The notes: generated by a model from the letters alone, not told the origin. A DNA stretch of 64,000 nt from Lineus longissimus (GCF_910592395.1 NC_088315.1:13995808-14059807), one strand, 5' to 3'. Counted from the first letter of the stretch, positions 49,325-61,018 are shown. A program made the numbers and translations.

Positions 49325-52300
49325 AAAAAGGTCGGAATTCATGAATATAAAACTGACTTTTGAAATCAGGGGTAGAGTATAATAAAATATACAATATCAC
49401 TCTTTGCGTATAGAAGAGTGTTGATATACAATCTCTTGTATTACAATTTTAGGCACAAAATGTGAACATGATTAATCTTGTAGATTAAAATTTGTACCTT
49501 ACTTCAAATTTGATGGAGTTTCATCAGAAGATATTCATAACAGAACGAGATATGCACCACTATCCAACATGTTGGAGTAAACCATATCAGGACTATAAAG
49601 GCTTAACTGTCCTCCAAATTTTAGTATATAGAAGCTAACACTATTAAAACCTTGGACAAAATGTTTCAAAAAAATTTGAAGTATTTTCAGTTAAATTCAA
49701 AATTTTGAATCTGTTTTTCTCAATAATATACATGTACAGTGAAACCTCCCCTAGCGGACACCTCTCTATTAAGGACAACCTCTCTATTAAGGACACTACT
49801 TTTGTTCCCAAAGTGGTTGTTTCAATTCAATTTGACCTCTCTAATCAGGACACCTCTCTATTAAGGACAGCACTTGTCAATCCCAAGGGTGTCCTTAATA
49901 GAGAGGTTCTACTGTACCTCATTTTGCGACAGAATTCTTCATTTGTATCTCATTCGAATTCAGTTTTTTTCCCAAAACAAACAAACAAACACAATACATT
50001 CGATACAAGTGTAATTTAGCCCAATGTTAGCAGATAATATCCATCATTTCTGAATCAAAACTTCAATACTGAAAAGTGCATTTCAATAAACATTAAAATC
50101 TATCTGCACCAAACTCATTTGGTTGAAAATTCTAAAACACCTGAATGAGAATATTTCACTTTCATAATGAATAATGTATACAGCCTCGTTTTCACGACAC
50201 AGGTTTGGGTGAGACAACCCAAACCGATTGGGTTGGTGCAATATGTGAAACCATTTCAAAAGCATTTAAAACCACATTATTTGATATTTATTTTGAGATG
50301 TTTTAGAATAGAAATTGATACCTCACTGTCGGTATTGATTGTCTCACCCAATCCACTCGGGTGGAGCTACCTCCAGTTTGATATCAATTCCTTAAACCAA
50401 ACCCTGGCAAAAAGCTTAGGGCACAGTAAATACAATGAAGTGTACATATTAGTGGCACATGGGTTTTTGGCCATTTATCATCGAAGTGTCTTGCATTACA
50501 GTTAAATTTTGGCGGCCAATGCAAGTGAGGCTATCATTAATTTCAATTTATTTTTGAAATATGACCAGACTTCTCACATCAATGACATCAGCATCGCTTT
50601 GTGTATTTCAAAGTTTCAATTTCTAGTATGGTGAAAAGAAGTGAGAAAACCGATTCTCACAGATTGAAGTTTGAAAAAAACTCGATTGTAAAATCCACGA
50701 AATTAACAACTAACAAAGCAATAGGCCATTTTCCAGATGAGCCGGTACCACCTCAATTATTTTGGTCGGACCAACAAACCATCTTTACAATAGATCTTCA
50801 TGGTCAATGATGCCAGACAATGCCTCCCGGCGTATCTGGCAAAGGGCCTATGGCCAACATCCTGCCCTTTTGACTGAGAGAGTGGGGTGGGGTTTGCCAC
50901 ACCTGATTTTGGGCGAAAATCTGCCAAAATTACCACTTCTTTCAAATTTTTTTGAAAGTACTCCAAATATGCCCCAACTGCTGTTTTATTGAAACTGGGG
51001 GTAAAGACGAAGGTTTTGAAGAATTTTGAAGAGTGTATCTCAATTATTTTCTGTCAGATTATGGGTGGTGAAAATGCCTAAATTCTGGGAACAGATTACA
51101 GATAATCTAACGTAGACCTGGTAATGATAGAGACGGTTGAATTTTCTCACAATTTGGAAAGCATTTTTTAAACTCGCCCAAATTTCAGCTTCACTGAACA
51201 TGCTGAATGCATAACCATATGGGAGAAACAGAGAAATCAGTCCACTGTCAAATTAATATTATAAGCAAATTCGTGAACTTAAGCTTTGTGAACCTTACAT
51301 GGTTTACTGTATTCTGCGTTAAAGGCAACTGAGATTATGTCAAATTTGTCGGGATCTTGATATAATTTTGCCGTCATAACACACTTTCCGAGCTATTTTG
51401 AGCCTAAGTGCAGAACACTATTGGAACTAAGTGCTAGTCTCTTCAAACAACAGCTAGTTTGACATTATTCCCTAAAGCCATACCTGAAATATACCACATT
51501 TCAATTCAAGAAATTCAGTGATAACTTTCACATCACATATCTGCTGACAAGATGTGTACCATGCCTTACTCCATCTAAATTGAGGCAGTGATGGGCTAAA
51601 ACCTGAGATAGAATGGGTAGAAAATTGTCAGCAGTTATAACATTGACTCAATGCAGCAGAATCTTTCTAAATCTGCCAAATGAATAATTGAATTTCCCCA
51701 ACATCAAAACACCAAGAACCATGTGCATTAAAGCCAAGCCTTCCAACTACGGAGTGGCCTTTCCTGGGAAGGTCTGTGGTGGCCCAGAAAAATGTGCGCA
51801 TCAGCGAAAGAGAAGGCAAAAGATGCCCTCATCAGCCAGAAGTTTAGTGAATGATTTTGTATCCATCTGGTAACAAGGATAGGACGATAATATGACATCA
51901 AATGCACTAAATTTCGGGTGGTGCATGATGAAAAACATGCTTGAAGAACATAATTACCAGATATGAACTGGACTTTATTTTGTTGAACACTCAAAGTCAA
52001 GGAACGCAAATTTCCAACATTATAATAATGCAAAACTGACCCCTTTCCCAGGACAAGACAGCTCCGTAATTTGAGAGTTAGGCCTTATATTATCAAGTTG
52101 GAAAATTGATTCTCCAGGGCCAAATCATTTTACGCTATACCAAGAAGCAATTTGAGACATTGTTACTCTGATATGTAACAATACTGAAGACATCATAATG
52201 ATATTGATAATAAGGCCACAAGACATCACAAAAGTTTATCAAGGCAATGCTGTTTCTGCTCCAAATAGTTTTTGCGCAACCCTCCATAAAGATAATTGTT

Positions 52301-52375
52301 GCAGAACAAAACAAATTATTACAGCATCCTTCCAAACTCACTAATTTACACGCAAGTAGTTCTCAAATGAAACAA
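49325..52375. other. Gene-less stretch with one MITE
   Basis: Holds the MITE 49737-49914 and the 50342-50395 block shared with 39533. Probably includes the 3' UTR of the minus-strand gene near its right end. No further exon supported. Confidence 0.4.
49737..49914. mobile_element. 178-bp TA-flanked MITE
   Basis: Ends CAGTGAAACCTC and GAGGTTCTACTG (one mismatch) with TA on both sides (49735-49736, 49915-49916). The interior repeats ACCTCTCTATTAAGGACA. A Tc1/mariner-pogo type non-autonomous element. Confidence 0.82.
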
Positions 52376-52885
52376 TCATAATTGTGAATTTACAGAGGGA
52401 CAATCCTGTGTGGACCGATTGCAGGCCCCCGCCTCGACATCAACAAGCAAATGTTTCGGGGGAGAATGATGCTCCACCGTAACCGTGATCACTGAACTGT
52501 CCTGGCATGGAGCACCATCTGCAATCTGTTCACTCTCCGTACCAGTGGTATCAACCTCTGCATCGCTATCATCGTCCACCTCTACAACCAGCTGATTATC
52601 CATGCCCCCATCTTCATCTCCATTCTGCTCTTCCAATTCACTGTATTCAAACTGAGATGAGGTCCTTGACACCATTGATGTTATCGACTTTAAACTTAGC
52701 TGACGACTTTTTCGAGATTTCTTGGCCTGTTCCTTAGCATGCTGGCGCATACGATCAACATCACCTGCAGTTTCAATTGTTCTTTCATCCGAGCCATCCT
52801 TGGCAGGATCTTCCCCGAAGATTTCATCTTTATCAGGACTTATAGTTACCTTTTTTTCTTGTTGGTCAGATTTTTCCTCAAAATC
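52376..52885 (-). CDS. Membrane-protein last exon: inner segment
   Basis: 169 codons and TGA. Acceptor CTTTTTTTGCAG on the minus strand, beginning DFEEKSDQQEKK. Composition is strongly protein-like and biased to Asp, Glu, Ser and Lys. Confidence 0.75.
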   Translation of the reverse strand, partial: DFEEKSDQQEKKVTISPDKDEIFGEDPAKDGSDERTIETAGDVDRMRQHAKEQAKKSRKSRQLSLKSITSMVSRTSSQFEYSELEEQNGDEDGGMDNQLVVEVDDDSDAEVDTTGTESEQIADGAPCQDSSVITVTVEHHSPPKHLLVDVEAGACNRSTQDCPSVNSQL

Positions 52886-53957
52886 CTGCAAAAAAAGACA
52901 ATAGTTCACATGAATTTTCGAGACCATTTTGAATCCATGGCATGGATATAGAGCACCGGACTCCTAATCAGGAGGTCATGGGTCGAACGTCTAAAATTAC
53001 TACCAGTATCAGCTTTAAAACAGTTCCCTCTCAATAGTGAGACAATTCACCCTACTTACTTCTTTCCACCAAAAACGGGTACCAGTTTTGACTGGCAAGT
53101 AACCCTTACTGGACAAACACCTGATCTATCCAGATGGAGATTCTCCCGTTGATGCCCAGGCTTGGGCAAGGCTGTTACACACAATGATAATAATGTCCTC
53201 TAAGACTGTTCATATGATCACCGATTTCTGTGAGAAACTGTAAGAGGTCAAGATCACCAGGTGGATAATCACACCAAGCACAAATGAATCACACCTTGCA
53301 GCACACTTCCGATAAGACATAATTACTGTAAACCCCTTTATTTTGGGGCCTGAAATTTTTAGTGAAAATGTCCTTAGATTTCACTACCATAAAAGTTCCA
53401 CGAATGGATGGGTTTTCAAATTATCATTTTATTTGATTAGTAATTTTCTTGCCATCAATGTTAGAGTACTGATCCCCTTGCCATTCGTATGGAAAGCTTG
53501 CAAACGTTATTCATTATTGGCGTCAGAAAATATCAGGGGTTCACACTATACCTGTAGGTAAACAGGCTATACTAAAAGGAATGAAATCTCAAAAAAAAAT
53601 GTGCTAGGTACAGTATGAAACTTAGTCACAACTTACACTTTTTGCAGAAACATGTAGTCGTACAGGTACATGTAATGGCAGATGCGACTTCCTAGTTTTT
53701 ACGAAGACAACAATTAACTGGATGAGAACGAACAGTATGATCATAACCACAGGAACACCAATATCGACACCATCTGACCAGGTTTTGGTTGCTTCTGGCA
53801 ATGGCATACTACTAGACGGCACAGATGAATTTGCCAACATCCCTAAACTGCTTGAATTCGTCAAATCCATAGAACTGGTATTCACCTGCAACAATACAAG
53901 ACATGTAATCAACTTTGAGCACAGTTTTGTCCAACTTAATGTGAGCAGATATTTCAT
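52376..53957 (-). CDS. Single-pass membrane protein with Ser/Thr-rich outer and charged inner segment, unknown family
   Basis: Two exons joined in phase 0: 53637 up to 53885 or 53957, and 52376-52885. The outer part is Ser/Thr-rich with likely N-glycosylation sites (NTS, NSS, NSS) and no cysteine. Membrane helix GVPVVMIILFVLIQLIVVFV, then KTRK. The inner part of about 190 residues has a basic coil-like stretch (RMRQHAKEQAKKSRKSRQLS), Ser-rich SLKSITSMVSRTSS, acidic DGGMDNQLVVEVDDDSDAEV, and ends PSVNSQL then TGA. Two readings of the start: an upstream exon spliced at 53885 (acceptor TTGTTGCAG), or a first exon from ATG 53957 whose MKYLLTLSW ... LITCLVLL could be a signal peptide. That would give 276 residues. 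A TATAAATA stands too close (53971-53978) to decide. I recognise no family. Confidence 0.68.
52938..52990 (+). repeat. tRNA-like sequence (Arg-CCT-like), SINE head or pseudogene
   Basis: TGGCATGGATATAGAGCACC resembles an A box. CGGACTCCTAATCAGGAGGTC resembles an anticodon arm with CCT, and GGGTCGAACG resembles a B box. No 3' acceptor stem follows. Lies in the intron of the minus-strand gene. Confidence 0.5.
53637..53885 (-). CDS. Membrane-protein exon: outer segment and membrane helix
   Basis: 83 codons from VNTSSMDLTN to HVSAKS. Donor GTAAGT on the minus strand (53631-53636). The frame is open upstream to ATG 53957. Confidence 0.7.
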
Positions 53958-54239
53958 GTCGCCGCCAAGCTATTTATATGCATTGCTTTAGCTACTATGC
54001 CTTTTGCATCACTTGCAGCTTGCCGTTAAGCTCACAGGACTCCTACTTTAAAATTAATATTATTTATGCATACCCGGTATATTATAATCCTGTTCTGTTA
54101 GTGTTAACCAATCAGCGAACTTCCTTTATCTTTGTAACTTGTAATAGCATGTTGACAGAATACTAAAGCAGATTCAATTTAGTCTTCGAGAATTAGAGTT
54201 TCAAGTGTTGTTTCTCACACTCGAACCTGATACCTCAAT

Positions 54240-54986
54240 GCATGGAGGTATTATTAAGAAGGAGAGAGAACGGAGCCCGCTTCAAAGGATACAATCATCC
54301 TTCCGATGTTTGGACAACAATAGATATGTGTATTCGAAACCCCTCGCGTTAATGCCTTCCAATACCCCGGCCAGCCGAGCGCGTTATGTCGGAAAGTATC
54401 GGAAACTGCCGAGCTAGTTTCCGAGTCGCGATCGGCAACTTCCGTGACTAATCGGCCATAGAAAGTAGCTAGAGAGAGGGGTGCGGCCATACTGCTTTTC
54501 CAGAAAACGGTGATCTTCAGAAACAAAATTCTAAATGTTCGCATCAGTTCGCATGCATTTGACAATATGTATACAATCATTCAAACCTTCATCTATTTAT
54601 TGGTCAAAATCGTTCTTTCTAGAAAGTTTTAGAAACACTTAAAATCTTAAATCTACTGTGCGTCTGGAATCTTTCAACCGATTTTTGCGATATTGGTCTC
54701 TTTTTTTCGAGAATTCTGTCGTGAATTCGAAGAACTCGCGGCCATAACTAAATCAACAACAACAAAGCAGGAAACACGAGAATAAAGCTTTCGACTACGG
54801 GTCGAATGTTATAGAGGGCGCTGCAGTTCGGTTCGCTGTCGGAAGGGATGATCGTACTCAAAGAGCGCTGCCGCGAGGAATGTGTATTGGAGAACAATGG
54901 GGCAAACAATGCAAGCCGGGGATTAGTAGGGGATTAATTCTGAGGTCTTAGGCCGTTCTCTCTCCTTCTTAATAATACCTCCATGC
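54240..54986. mobile_element. 747-bp DNA transposon, 34-bp perfect inverted ends, TCAAT duplication
   Basis: Both ends begin GCATGGAGGTATTATTAAGA and match for 34 bp. TCAAT stands on both sides (54235-54239, 54987-54991), a clean 5-bp target duplication. The interior has a minus-strand frame starting MAAPLSLATFYGR with no known domain. Lies just upstream of the minus-strand membrane-protein gene. Confidence 0.88.
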
Positions 54987-55726
54987 TCAATGTAACTCAC
55001 TGAGCAGACAAAAATTACCTCAAATGTGTCCCCAACTCTCGTTCCCTCAAACTTTGATTTTTTGAACCCCCGACAGAAATAAATATTCACTGTGGATATG
55101 TCGAAATCGAATGGATTGATTTGATTGGATGCAAAAAGTCGTAGACAGGTCACAGAACGTCACTCCATGACTTTCGGGTTTGCGTCAACAATTTTTTGTC
55201 GTGGAATTTACCACTCAGTTACCTTAAATCAGGCCACCTGGGCCTATACCCACAACACACTGAGTATAGTGCACTGCATACCAGTAGTCTGTATGCCTTG
55301 TGCTCAAGGAAAGTCAGTACAATGCATGAATTCTATAAGGCCTACAATGAAACACGTCACGTGCTACAGTCAGTGCCTGCGTTTGTGCACAGCGAACGTA
55401 CATGTATGACAGATATTGACACCAGTTTCGAGGCCCAGACCTTTACCTTGACATAAGACATGATGATGTAAAGGATTCACCCATATCATTGGGTTATTGA
55501 CTACTCATACATCAATTCACACACGATCACTCGATACTGTGGTTGGCTAATGTTATTGAATCAATTCTTTCGCCTCGTGCAAATGATGCACAGAGCACAA
55601 TACACTGCTCGCACTGCTTATACTCAATGAGGTTTAATGAGGTTGGTTCAAAACAGGGCAGTGGTATTGGCACCCAACGTGTATCGCTGGAATTCGCATT
55701 TGCACTGGTGGCTTTGGTCAAATTTT

Positions 55727-58030
55727 TCAAATTCAAATTCAAATTCAAATTCTTTTATTACACTAAAAACGCCCACGAGGGGCCAACGGTAACATACAAT
55801 AATTATGACAAAATATATCATAAGAAATTACAGGGTATACAGAATAAGCTCACAACTATTTAAAGATAAAATCATAGTCAGGGCAATACAGAGTTACGCT
55901 GTACAAAGAACTCATTGATTATCTCAGCAGAGGGGGGGTGAAGGATTTTCTAGATATATTTTAGTCAGATCCGACACAGACAGAAAATGGAGATTACTCG
56001 TATCGTAACTGGCATTGAGCTTTGCCCTTAAAGAGGTATATATCGGGCATGTCGCAAGGAAGTGAGACACATCCTCAACCTCCCCTGACTTGCAAATCTC
56101 ACATACTCTTAGTTGTCTATCTAGACCACAGTGTCTCCCAGTTTCAATTTTTAGACAATGGGCTTCAAGCCTTAATTTTGTGATACAAGCCCTGTGCTTC
56201 ACGGATTTAATAGCATTTAAATATGTTTGAAGTTCAAATTTGACATTAAGGTTCTTATATACATCAAGTTTTCTATTTGTTACAATTTCACCAAAAAGTT
56301 CTTGTTGACAGATATCTCTAATCCTTGACTTGACATTAGAGTATAATAATTTCCAGTTCTCCATATTAATATTCATTTGATCAAGCCATAGGTAGCCCAA
56401 CCCGGAGGAATCTAGAAGTTTTTTAACATAAGCTGCCCAACAATGTTTGAATTGATTAGCTTTAGCTGAAACATTGGATACGTCCAACAGATAAGCCTTC
56501 TTGACCAATGAGTCATCAGGGAGACAGAGTAATCTGAACCAATATTTGAGTAAACGACATTTAATCAGTGATTTTAGAGGTAGTTTTCCAAGTTCAGTGT
56601 ATACGGGAGCAATTGAGGTCCTTTTATGGACACAAAGTATTTCTTTACAAAATTTGATAAGGACTTTTTCTATTGGGCAATCTTTGGTAATCCTCATCCC
56701 CCAGACCTCACAACCATACATAAGAATGGGTTCAATCATAGATTCAAATAACTTGAGACTGATGCGAGGGGAGTCTTTTAAAGAGAATTGCAGATTTTGC
56801 CTGAGTTTAAAGAGACCTCTTGTAGCCCTTCTGGACAGGTCTTGTGTAGTCTGTAAAAATTTACCAGATGGAGACAACTTTAAACCAAGGTACATGTATT
56901 TGTTAACAATTTCAAGTGGTACACTGTTGAATAAAAACCTGTAGTAAGCAGCTAAAGACTTATCAGATTTGTTAAAGATAATACACTTTGATTTATCAAT
57001 GTTAATGTCGAGGCCCCATTTTGAACAAAACAACGACAGGCCATCCAGGAGTGACTGAAGACCTTCTTTAGTAGCGGATAGAAGGATAAGATCATCCGCA
57101 TAAAGGAGACAGCTGAGGATAGTGTCATGAAGAAGTAAGGGAGATGAATTACACTCATTTAAGCAATCGGGGAGGTCCGCTAAGAAGAGATTAAATAATA
57201 ATGGGCTCAGGACGCAGCCCTGCTTCACACCTATATCAGAGGTAAAACAGTCTGAGAGCATCCCATTGCTTTTAACACGACAGTTGGATTTCGTATATAG
57301 ATTTTGTATGACATTGAAAACTTTGCCCTTTATACCAAAATTGAGAAGTTTTGAGAGAAGGCCCTTTCTCCATACTGCATCAAAGGCTTTCCTAAAGTCG
57401 ATGAAGGCAGTGAAGAGTTTCTGATTCTTACGGTAAAGTTGATTGTGGATTATAGATTTCAGAACATACACGTTATCGGATGTTCTACTATTTTTCACAA
57501 AACCAGATTGCTCTTTAGGAAGAAGATTCTTGTCGGAGACAAACTGGTCCAGTCTTTTCAATATAATTGAAAGGAAGACTTTGCTCACAGAATTGGATAT
57601 GCTTATACCTCTATAATTATTTGGATCAGAAACTGAATTTTTCTTGTGAAGTGGTAGAATAAAAGACTGGTGCCAGTCATCAGGTAAAACTCCATCTGTG
57701 AAGACAGAATTAAATATAGCGGTTAAAGGATCAATCAGCAAATGTTTACAGTGTTTAAGCAATTCATTACATATGTTATCAGGTCCGGGTGCCTTGTTAT
57801 TTTTCAGTTTGTCAATTGCCATCTCCACTTCTTTCCTCGTAATATCGGTATTAATTTCAAGATCTGGTCCAACATAAAGTGGAGAGGAGTTGTAAACATC
57901 AAGATTCTTTGTCAGATTGTTGTGTTCCTCGGAGTCTAAATACCTGGTTTCTTTGTGTAAGGATTTAAAATGACGACAACTCTCCTCCATCATCCATGGG
58001 AAGATAGGTTCAGGGGAGGGGAAGTTCAGT
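55727..58030 (-). mobile_element. LINE retrotransposon, 5'-truncated, (TTTGAA)n tail
   Basis: Minus-strand element with a long reverse transcriptase frame and a 3' (TTTGAA)n tail at about 55730-55752. The APE-type endonuclease expected upstream is absent: the frame meets a stop near 58037. The clade is not certain from reading alone. Confidence 0.85.
55924..57993 (-). CDS. LINE reverse transcriptase (open frame, 689 codons)
   Basis: RNA-directed DNA polymerase of a non-LTR retrotransposon. Motifs in order: APGPDNI (68-74), PNNYRGISI (124-132), SGFVKNSRTSDN (163-174), FIDFRKAFD with the first catalytic Asp (199), QGCVLSPLLF (258-267), LLYADDLIL with the catalytic Asp pair (300-301), DKSKCIIF, then a thumb region and a Cys/His motif CEIC ... 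H....C close to the C-terminus. No internal stop or frameshift, which suggests a young copy. The first Met is only the first in frame; the natural protein would be longer at the N-terminus. Confidence 0.9.
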   Translation of the reverse strand: MMEESCRHFKSLHKETRYLDSEEHNNLTKNLDVYNSSPLYVGPDLEINTDITRKEVEMAIDKLKNNKAPGPDNICNELLKHCKHLLIDPLTAIFNSVFTDGVLPDDWHQSFILPLHKKNSVSDPNNYRGISISNSVSKVFLSIILKRLDQFVSDKNLLPKEQSGFVKNSRTSDNVYVLKSIIHNQLYRKNQKLFTAFIDFRKAFDAVWRKGLLSKLLNFGIKGKVFNVIQNLYTKSNCRVKSNGMLSDCFTSDIGVKQGCVLSPLLFNLFLADLPDCLNECNSSPLLLHDTILSCLLYADDLILLSATKEGLQSLLDGLSLFCSKWGLDINIDKSKCIIFNKSDKSLAAYYRFLFNSVPLEIVNKYMYLGLKLSPSGKFLQTTQDLSRRATRGLFKLRQNLQFSLKDSPRISLKLFESMIEPILMYGCEVWGMRITKDCPIEKVLIKFCKEILCVHKRTSIAPVYTELGKLPLKSLIKCRLLKYWFRLLCLPDDSLVKKAYLLDVSNVSAKANQFKHCWAAYVKKLLDSSGLGYLWLDQMNINMENWKLLYSNVKSRIRDICQQELFGEIVTNRKLDVYKNLNVKFELQTYLNAIKSVKHRACITKLRLEAHCLKIETGRHCGLDRQLRVCEICKSGEVEDVSHFLATCPIYTSLRAKLNASYDTSNLHFLSVSDLTKIYLENPSPPLC

Positions 58031-58633
58031 CACTCTAACTTATGAGAAGACTTTAAGCCAGGATGCACCCAAATCCAATACAATCCAAACCGTCAAGATT
58101 CCCTGAGCGTCGCGTGAACCGCATCAGTCATTCAGTGCCAAGGGGGAGTGACGCCGAGTGTGGATATTCCGCCAGTCATTTTATTTCGCCAGTCACCAGT
58201 CACCAGTCACCAGTCATTTTATAAAAACTTATAAATTCGGCACAAAAGTGCCAAAACATAGGCCTATGATTGCAGGTAAAACCAAATATTTTCATAGCTT
58301 TTTAGATTACTACGCATTCCTAAAGGTTCATGTGAATATGTTGGAACCATACACTCCAAAAAGTAGGTCAACGGTGAAAATGATTGAAAAAGGCGCCCCC
58401 TATGTTCAGACCCCCCAAACCTTGAATTTATCATTAATAACGTAGAACGAAAATTTCATGGTTTGACAGGCTAGGATAGGTCTATTTGCCTGTGAAAGCG
58501 TTCCTCCCAGATTACGTCTGGGAAAAAGTTATGAGCTGATGGATATTGCCTATTTAACTGGAAAACGGCTTTAAACTTTATTACCTATTAGGTACGTGGC
58601 CTAGGGTAAGTGAGCGGGAAATTAGGGGAAACA

Positions 58634-58948
58634 ATGGCGGCGGATGTAGGTCAAGCGGGCCTATCGGTTGGACAAAAATTCACCAATTTTGCCCAATTTC
58701 AATCAAAATTATCAGAATTCGTCAGCAGACTTGCGCCGGACGGGCGGGTGAATAGTACCAAATTCCTTCACTCGAGACACGACGGCGTCGGGTCTGGAGT
58801 GAAGAATTTCAGTATTGGTCACCCGACCGTCGTGCACACAGGACCGATTTCCTCATTCACTCGATATCCGACGGTCGGGTCAACGAGACCGATTTCCTTC
58901 AATGTAGATCCGACGGTCGGTGAAAACCGAAAGGAATTTCGGAGTTGA
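58634..58948 (+). CDS. Candidate first exon or short ORF, ZSWIM/MULE-like N-terminus (weak)
   Basis: ATG in a good context (ACAATGG) starts MAADVGQAGLSVGQKFTNFA then QFQSKLSEF. This resembles the 'F.sf..f...l..f' start of SWIM/MULE-related or FAR1-like DNA-binding proteins. The second half of the frame is a degenerate repeat of GACCGATTTCC / CCGACGGTCGG and is unlikely to be real protein. A donor could lie within. Function unknown. Confidence 0.25.
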   Translation: MAADVGQAGLSVGQKFTNFAQFQSKLSEFVSRLAPDGRVNSTKFLHSRHDGVGSGVKNFSIGHPTVVHTGPISSFTRYPTVGSTRPISFNVDPTVGENRKEFRS

Positions 58949-58978
58949 GTTTGCTATGACTTATACGGTGGCCTATAA

Positions 58979-59320
58979 GGCACCTTTTCCATAGAGCTAT
59001 ACCCTATACTATACTATACGCGAACAATAGTTTCATGGTCATGCACCCTTTGTGAAGCCATTGTTCGCGTACCTCTATGGAATAGGTGCCTAAAGCACCT
59101 ATTCCATAGAGGTATACGGAAGGCACCTATTCCATAGAGGTATACGGTATACTACACTATACGCGAACAATGGCTTCACAAAGGGTGCATGACCATGAAA
59201 CTATTGTTCGCGTATAGTATAGTATAGGGTACGAACAATGGCTTCACAAAGGGTGCATGACCATGAAACTATTGTTCGCGTATAGTATAGTATAGGGTAT
59301 AGCTCTATGGAATAGGTGCC
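58979..59320. repeat. 342-bp long palindrome with a repeated arm
   Basis: The outer arms pair: GGCACCTTTTCCATAGAGCT at the left is the inverse of the right end. The arm contains ATACTATACGCGAACAATAG and GGTCATGCACCCTTTGTGAA. The right side carries the arm sequence twice (from about 59155 and 59230). The centre is GGTGCCTAAAGCACC. Confidence 0.88.
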
Positions 59321-59509
59321 ACAGGAACACATGTATATTTGTATTGTACATTCATATTAAACTGTACAAACGCAATTTATTGATTCTTTTGATAAATTAA
59401 TGTCATGGTAGGCCCCATAATCAAACTTTCTATTTCTTCTACTGTGTATTTTGGGCTGATATGAATGGTATTTATGGGCCTTCCCATTATGTGGGGTTGC
59501 TAATCCCAG

Positions 59510-61018
59510 GCTTTAACTTGAAAAAGTTAAAGTTAGAGCATGGTATATTGAAAATGAATTCATGATCAAGGACACTAAAACTGAGTTTGCCATCTTTGGT
59601 ACATGGCAGCAGCTTGCAAAGGTGAGCATTGCATCAATAAATGTTGGAGGGACAGATATCCAACCAGTCCAATGTGTCCGCAATCTCGGTGCATGATTTG
59701 ATTGCAACATGTCCATGGAGACACACGTAAACAAAATGTGTGCCAAGGCCTACTATGGTCTCTATCGGATACGACAAATCCGAACCTTTCTGTTGGAAAA
59801 ATCCACCAAGACCTTGGTACATGCTTTTTATCATAGCCCACCTCGACTATTGTAATGCTCTCCTAAATGGTATCCCCACCAAGTTTTTGAACCGAATCCA
59901 ACGGGTTTTCAACTCTGCCGCAAGAGTTGTGTGTTTGAGGGGAAAGTTTGACCCTGTGCTGGTTCACCTGCACTGGCTACCAGTCAAGCTCAGGATCCAG
60001 TACAAGATTCTGCTCTTGGTGTTCAAGTGCTTGACTGGGGAGGCTCCAGGATATCTCAGATCCATGATCCTGTTGCGCCGCTTTGTCGGGGGGGGGGGGG
60101 GGGGGGGGATTCTAGCTCTTGGTCAACGTTAAGACGTCTTTCCTGTACTAACTTATTACTTCTCTTGTATAATCCGACACGGATGTAGAGCAAACATGCT
60201 CTACACCCATGATTCTGATTACACTGGTTGTTCTGGGTACTCTTTCTGGGGATTTTCTGAGGTTCTCTCTTGAGGGAAAGAACCCCCCCCCCCCCCATAT
60301 GTATACATTGGTTTGTTGTTAACATGTGTCTAAGGCGACAGTGATATCTCTCCATGGCACAAGTGACGTGGCGGCCCCTCGAAACGGCCCAAGTTTGGTA
60401 TCGGTCACGTCAACTTGCATCATTGGATTTGTGAATCAATATCACCTCTCTTTAGAAGAAAAACTCAGACTCAATAACCTCACGTTCCGTAAACAATTTC
60501 AAACTCAAAAGTAAATATTATAATAAGCTTGTTTCCTTTTCCGTTTACCTTTCCTTGTTTGCTACAATACAAAAGTTACTTTTAGTATTTCGCTTGAAAC
60601 ATGAATGGAAATCAATTGAATTACCTTAATTTGAGAGGCCATAAACGAAGTACTTTTACAAGGACCTTTGACTTTAAAGGTTAACTGGTGTCGATACTTT
60701 TAAAGGAAGTACCCAATATTCTCACAATTCAGTTAAGAAGGATCGATCGCGAGAGCCAAAGCCATCAGGATCTGCGATGTTCCTTGAGGTTCCTCGGTTC
60801 AAGTGCCAGACTCTTGGTGGTCGTTCCTTTGCGGCAGCTGTTCCAAAACTGTGGAACCGGCTGCCGCAAAAACTCCGTAACATTGATTCCCTCCAGACTT
60901 TCAAGTCCCTCCTAAAGGCCCACCTTTTTGCAGTTGCCTTTGGGGAAAAACGCGCTCTAGAATACTCACTCGCTGAGTAATTTAGGCGCTCTACAAATGC
61001 CAACATTGATTGATTGAT
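59510..61018 (+). pseudogene. CR1/L2-like LINE remnant in two pieces
   Basis: Piece 1 (59510-60088) encodes DTKTEFAIFG, VRNLG, CNMSMETHVNKMCAKAYYGL, LDYCNALLNGIP and LHWLPVKLRIQYKILLLVFK. It has an in-frame TGA at 59692 and a frameshift near 59827. A ~630-bp stretch with long G and C runs follows. Piece 2 (60724-60983) encodes FKCQTLGGRSFAAAVPKLWN and SLQTFKSLLKAHLF. It ends in an (ATTG)n tail at about 61003-61018. An old, broken copy. Confidence 0.8.

Noticed and set aside
52938-52990. Functional tRNA-Arg(CCT)
   Set aside because: B box is imperfect and the 3' stem is missing.
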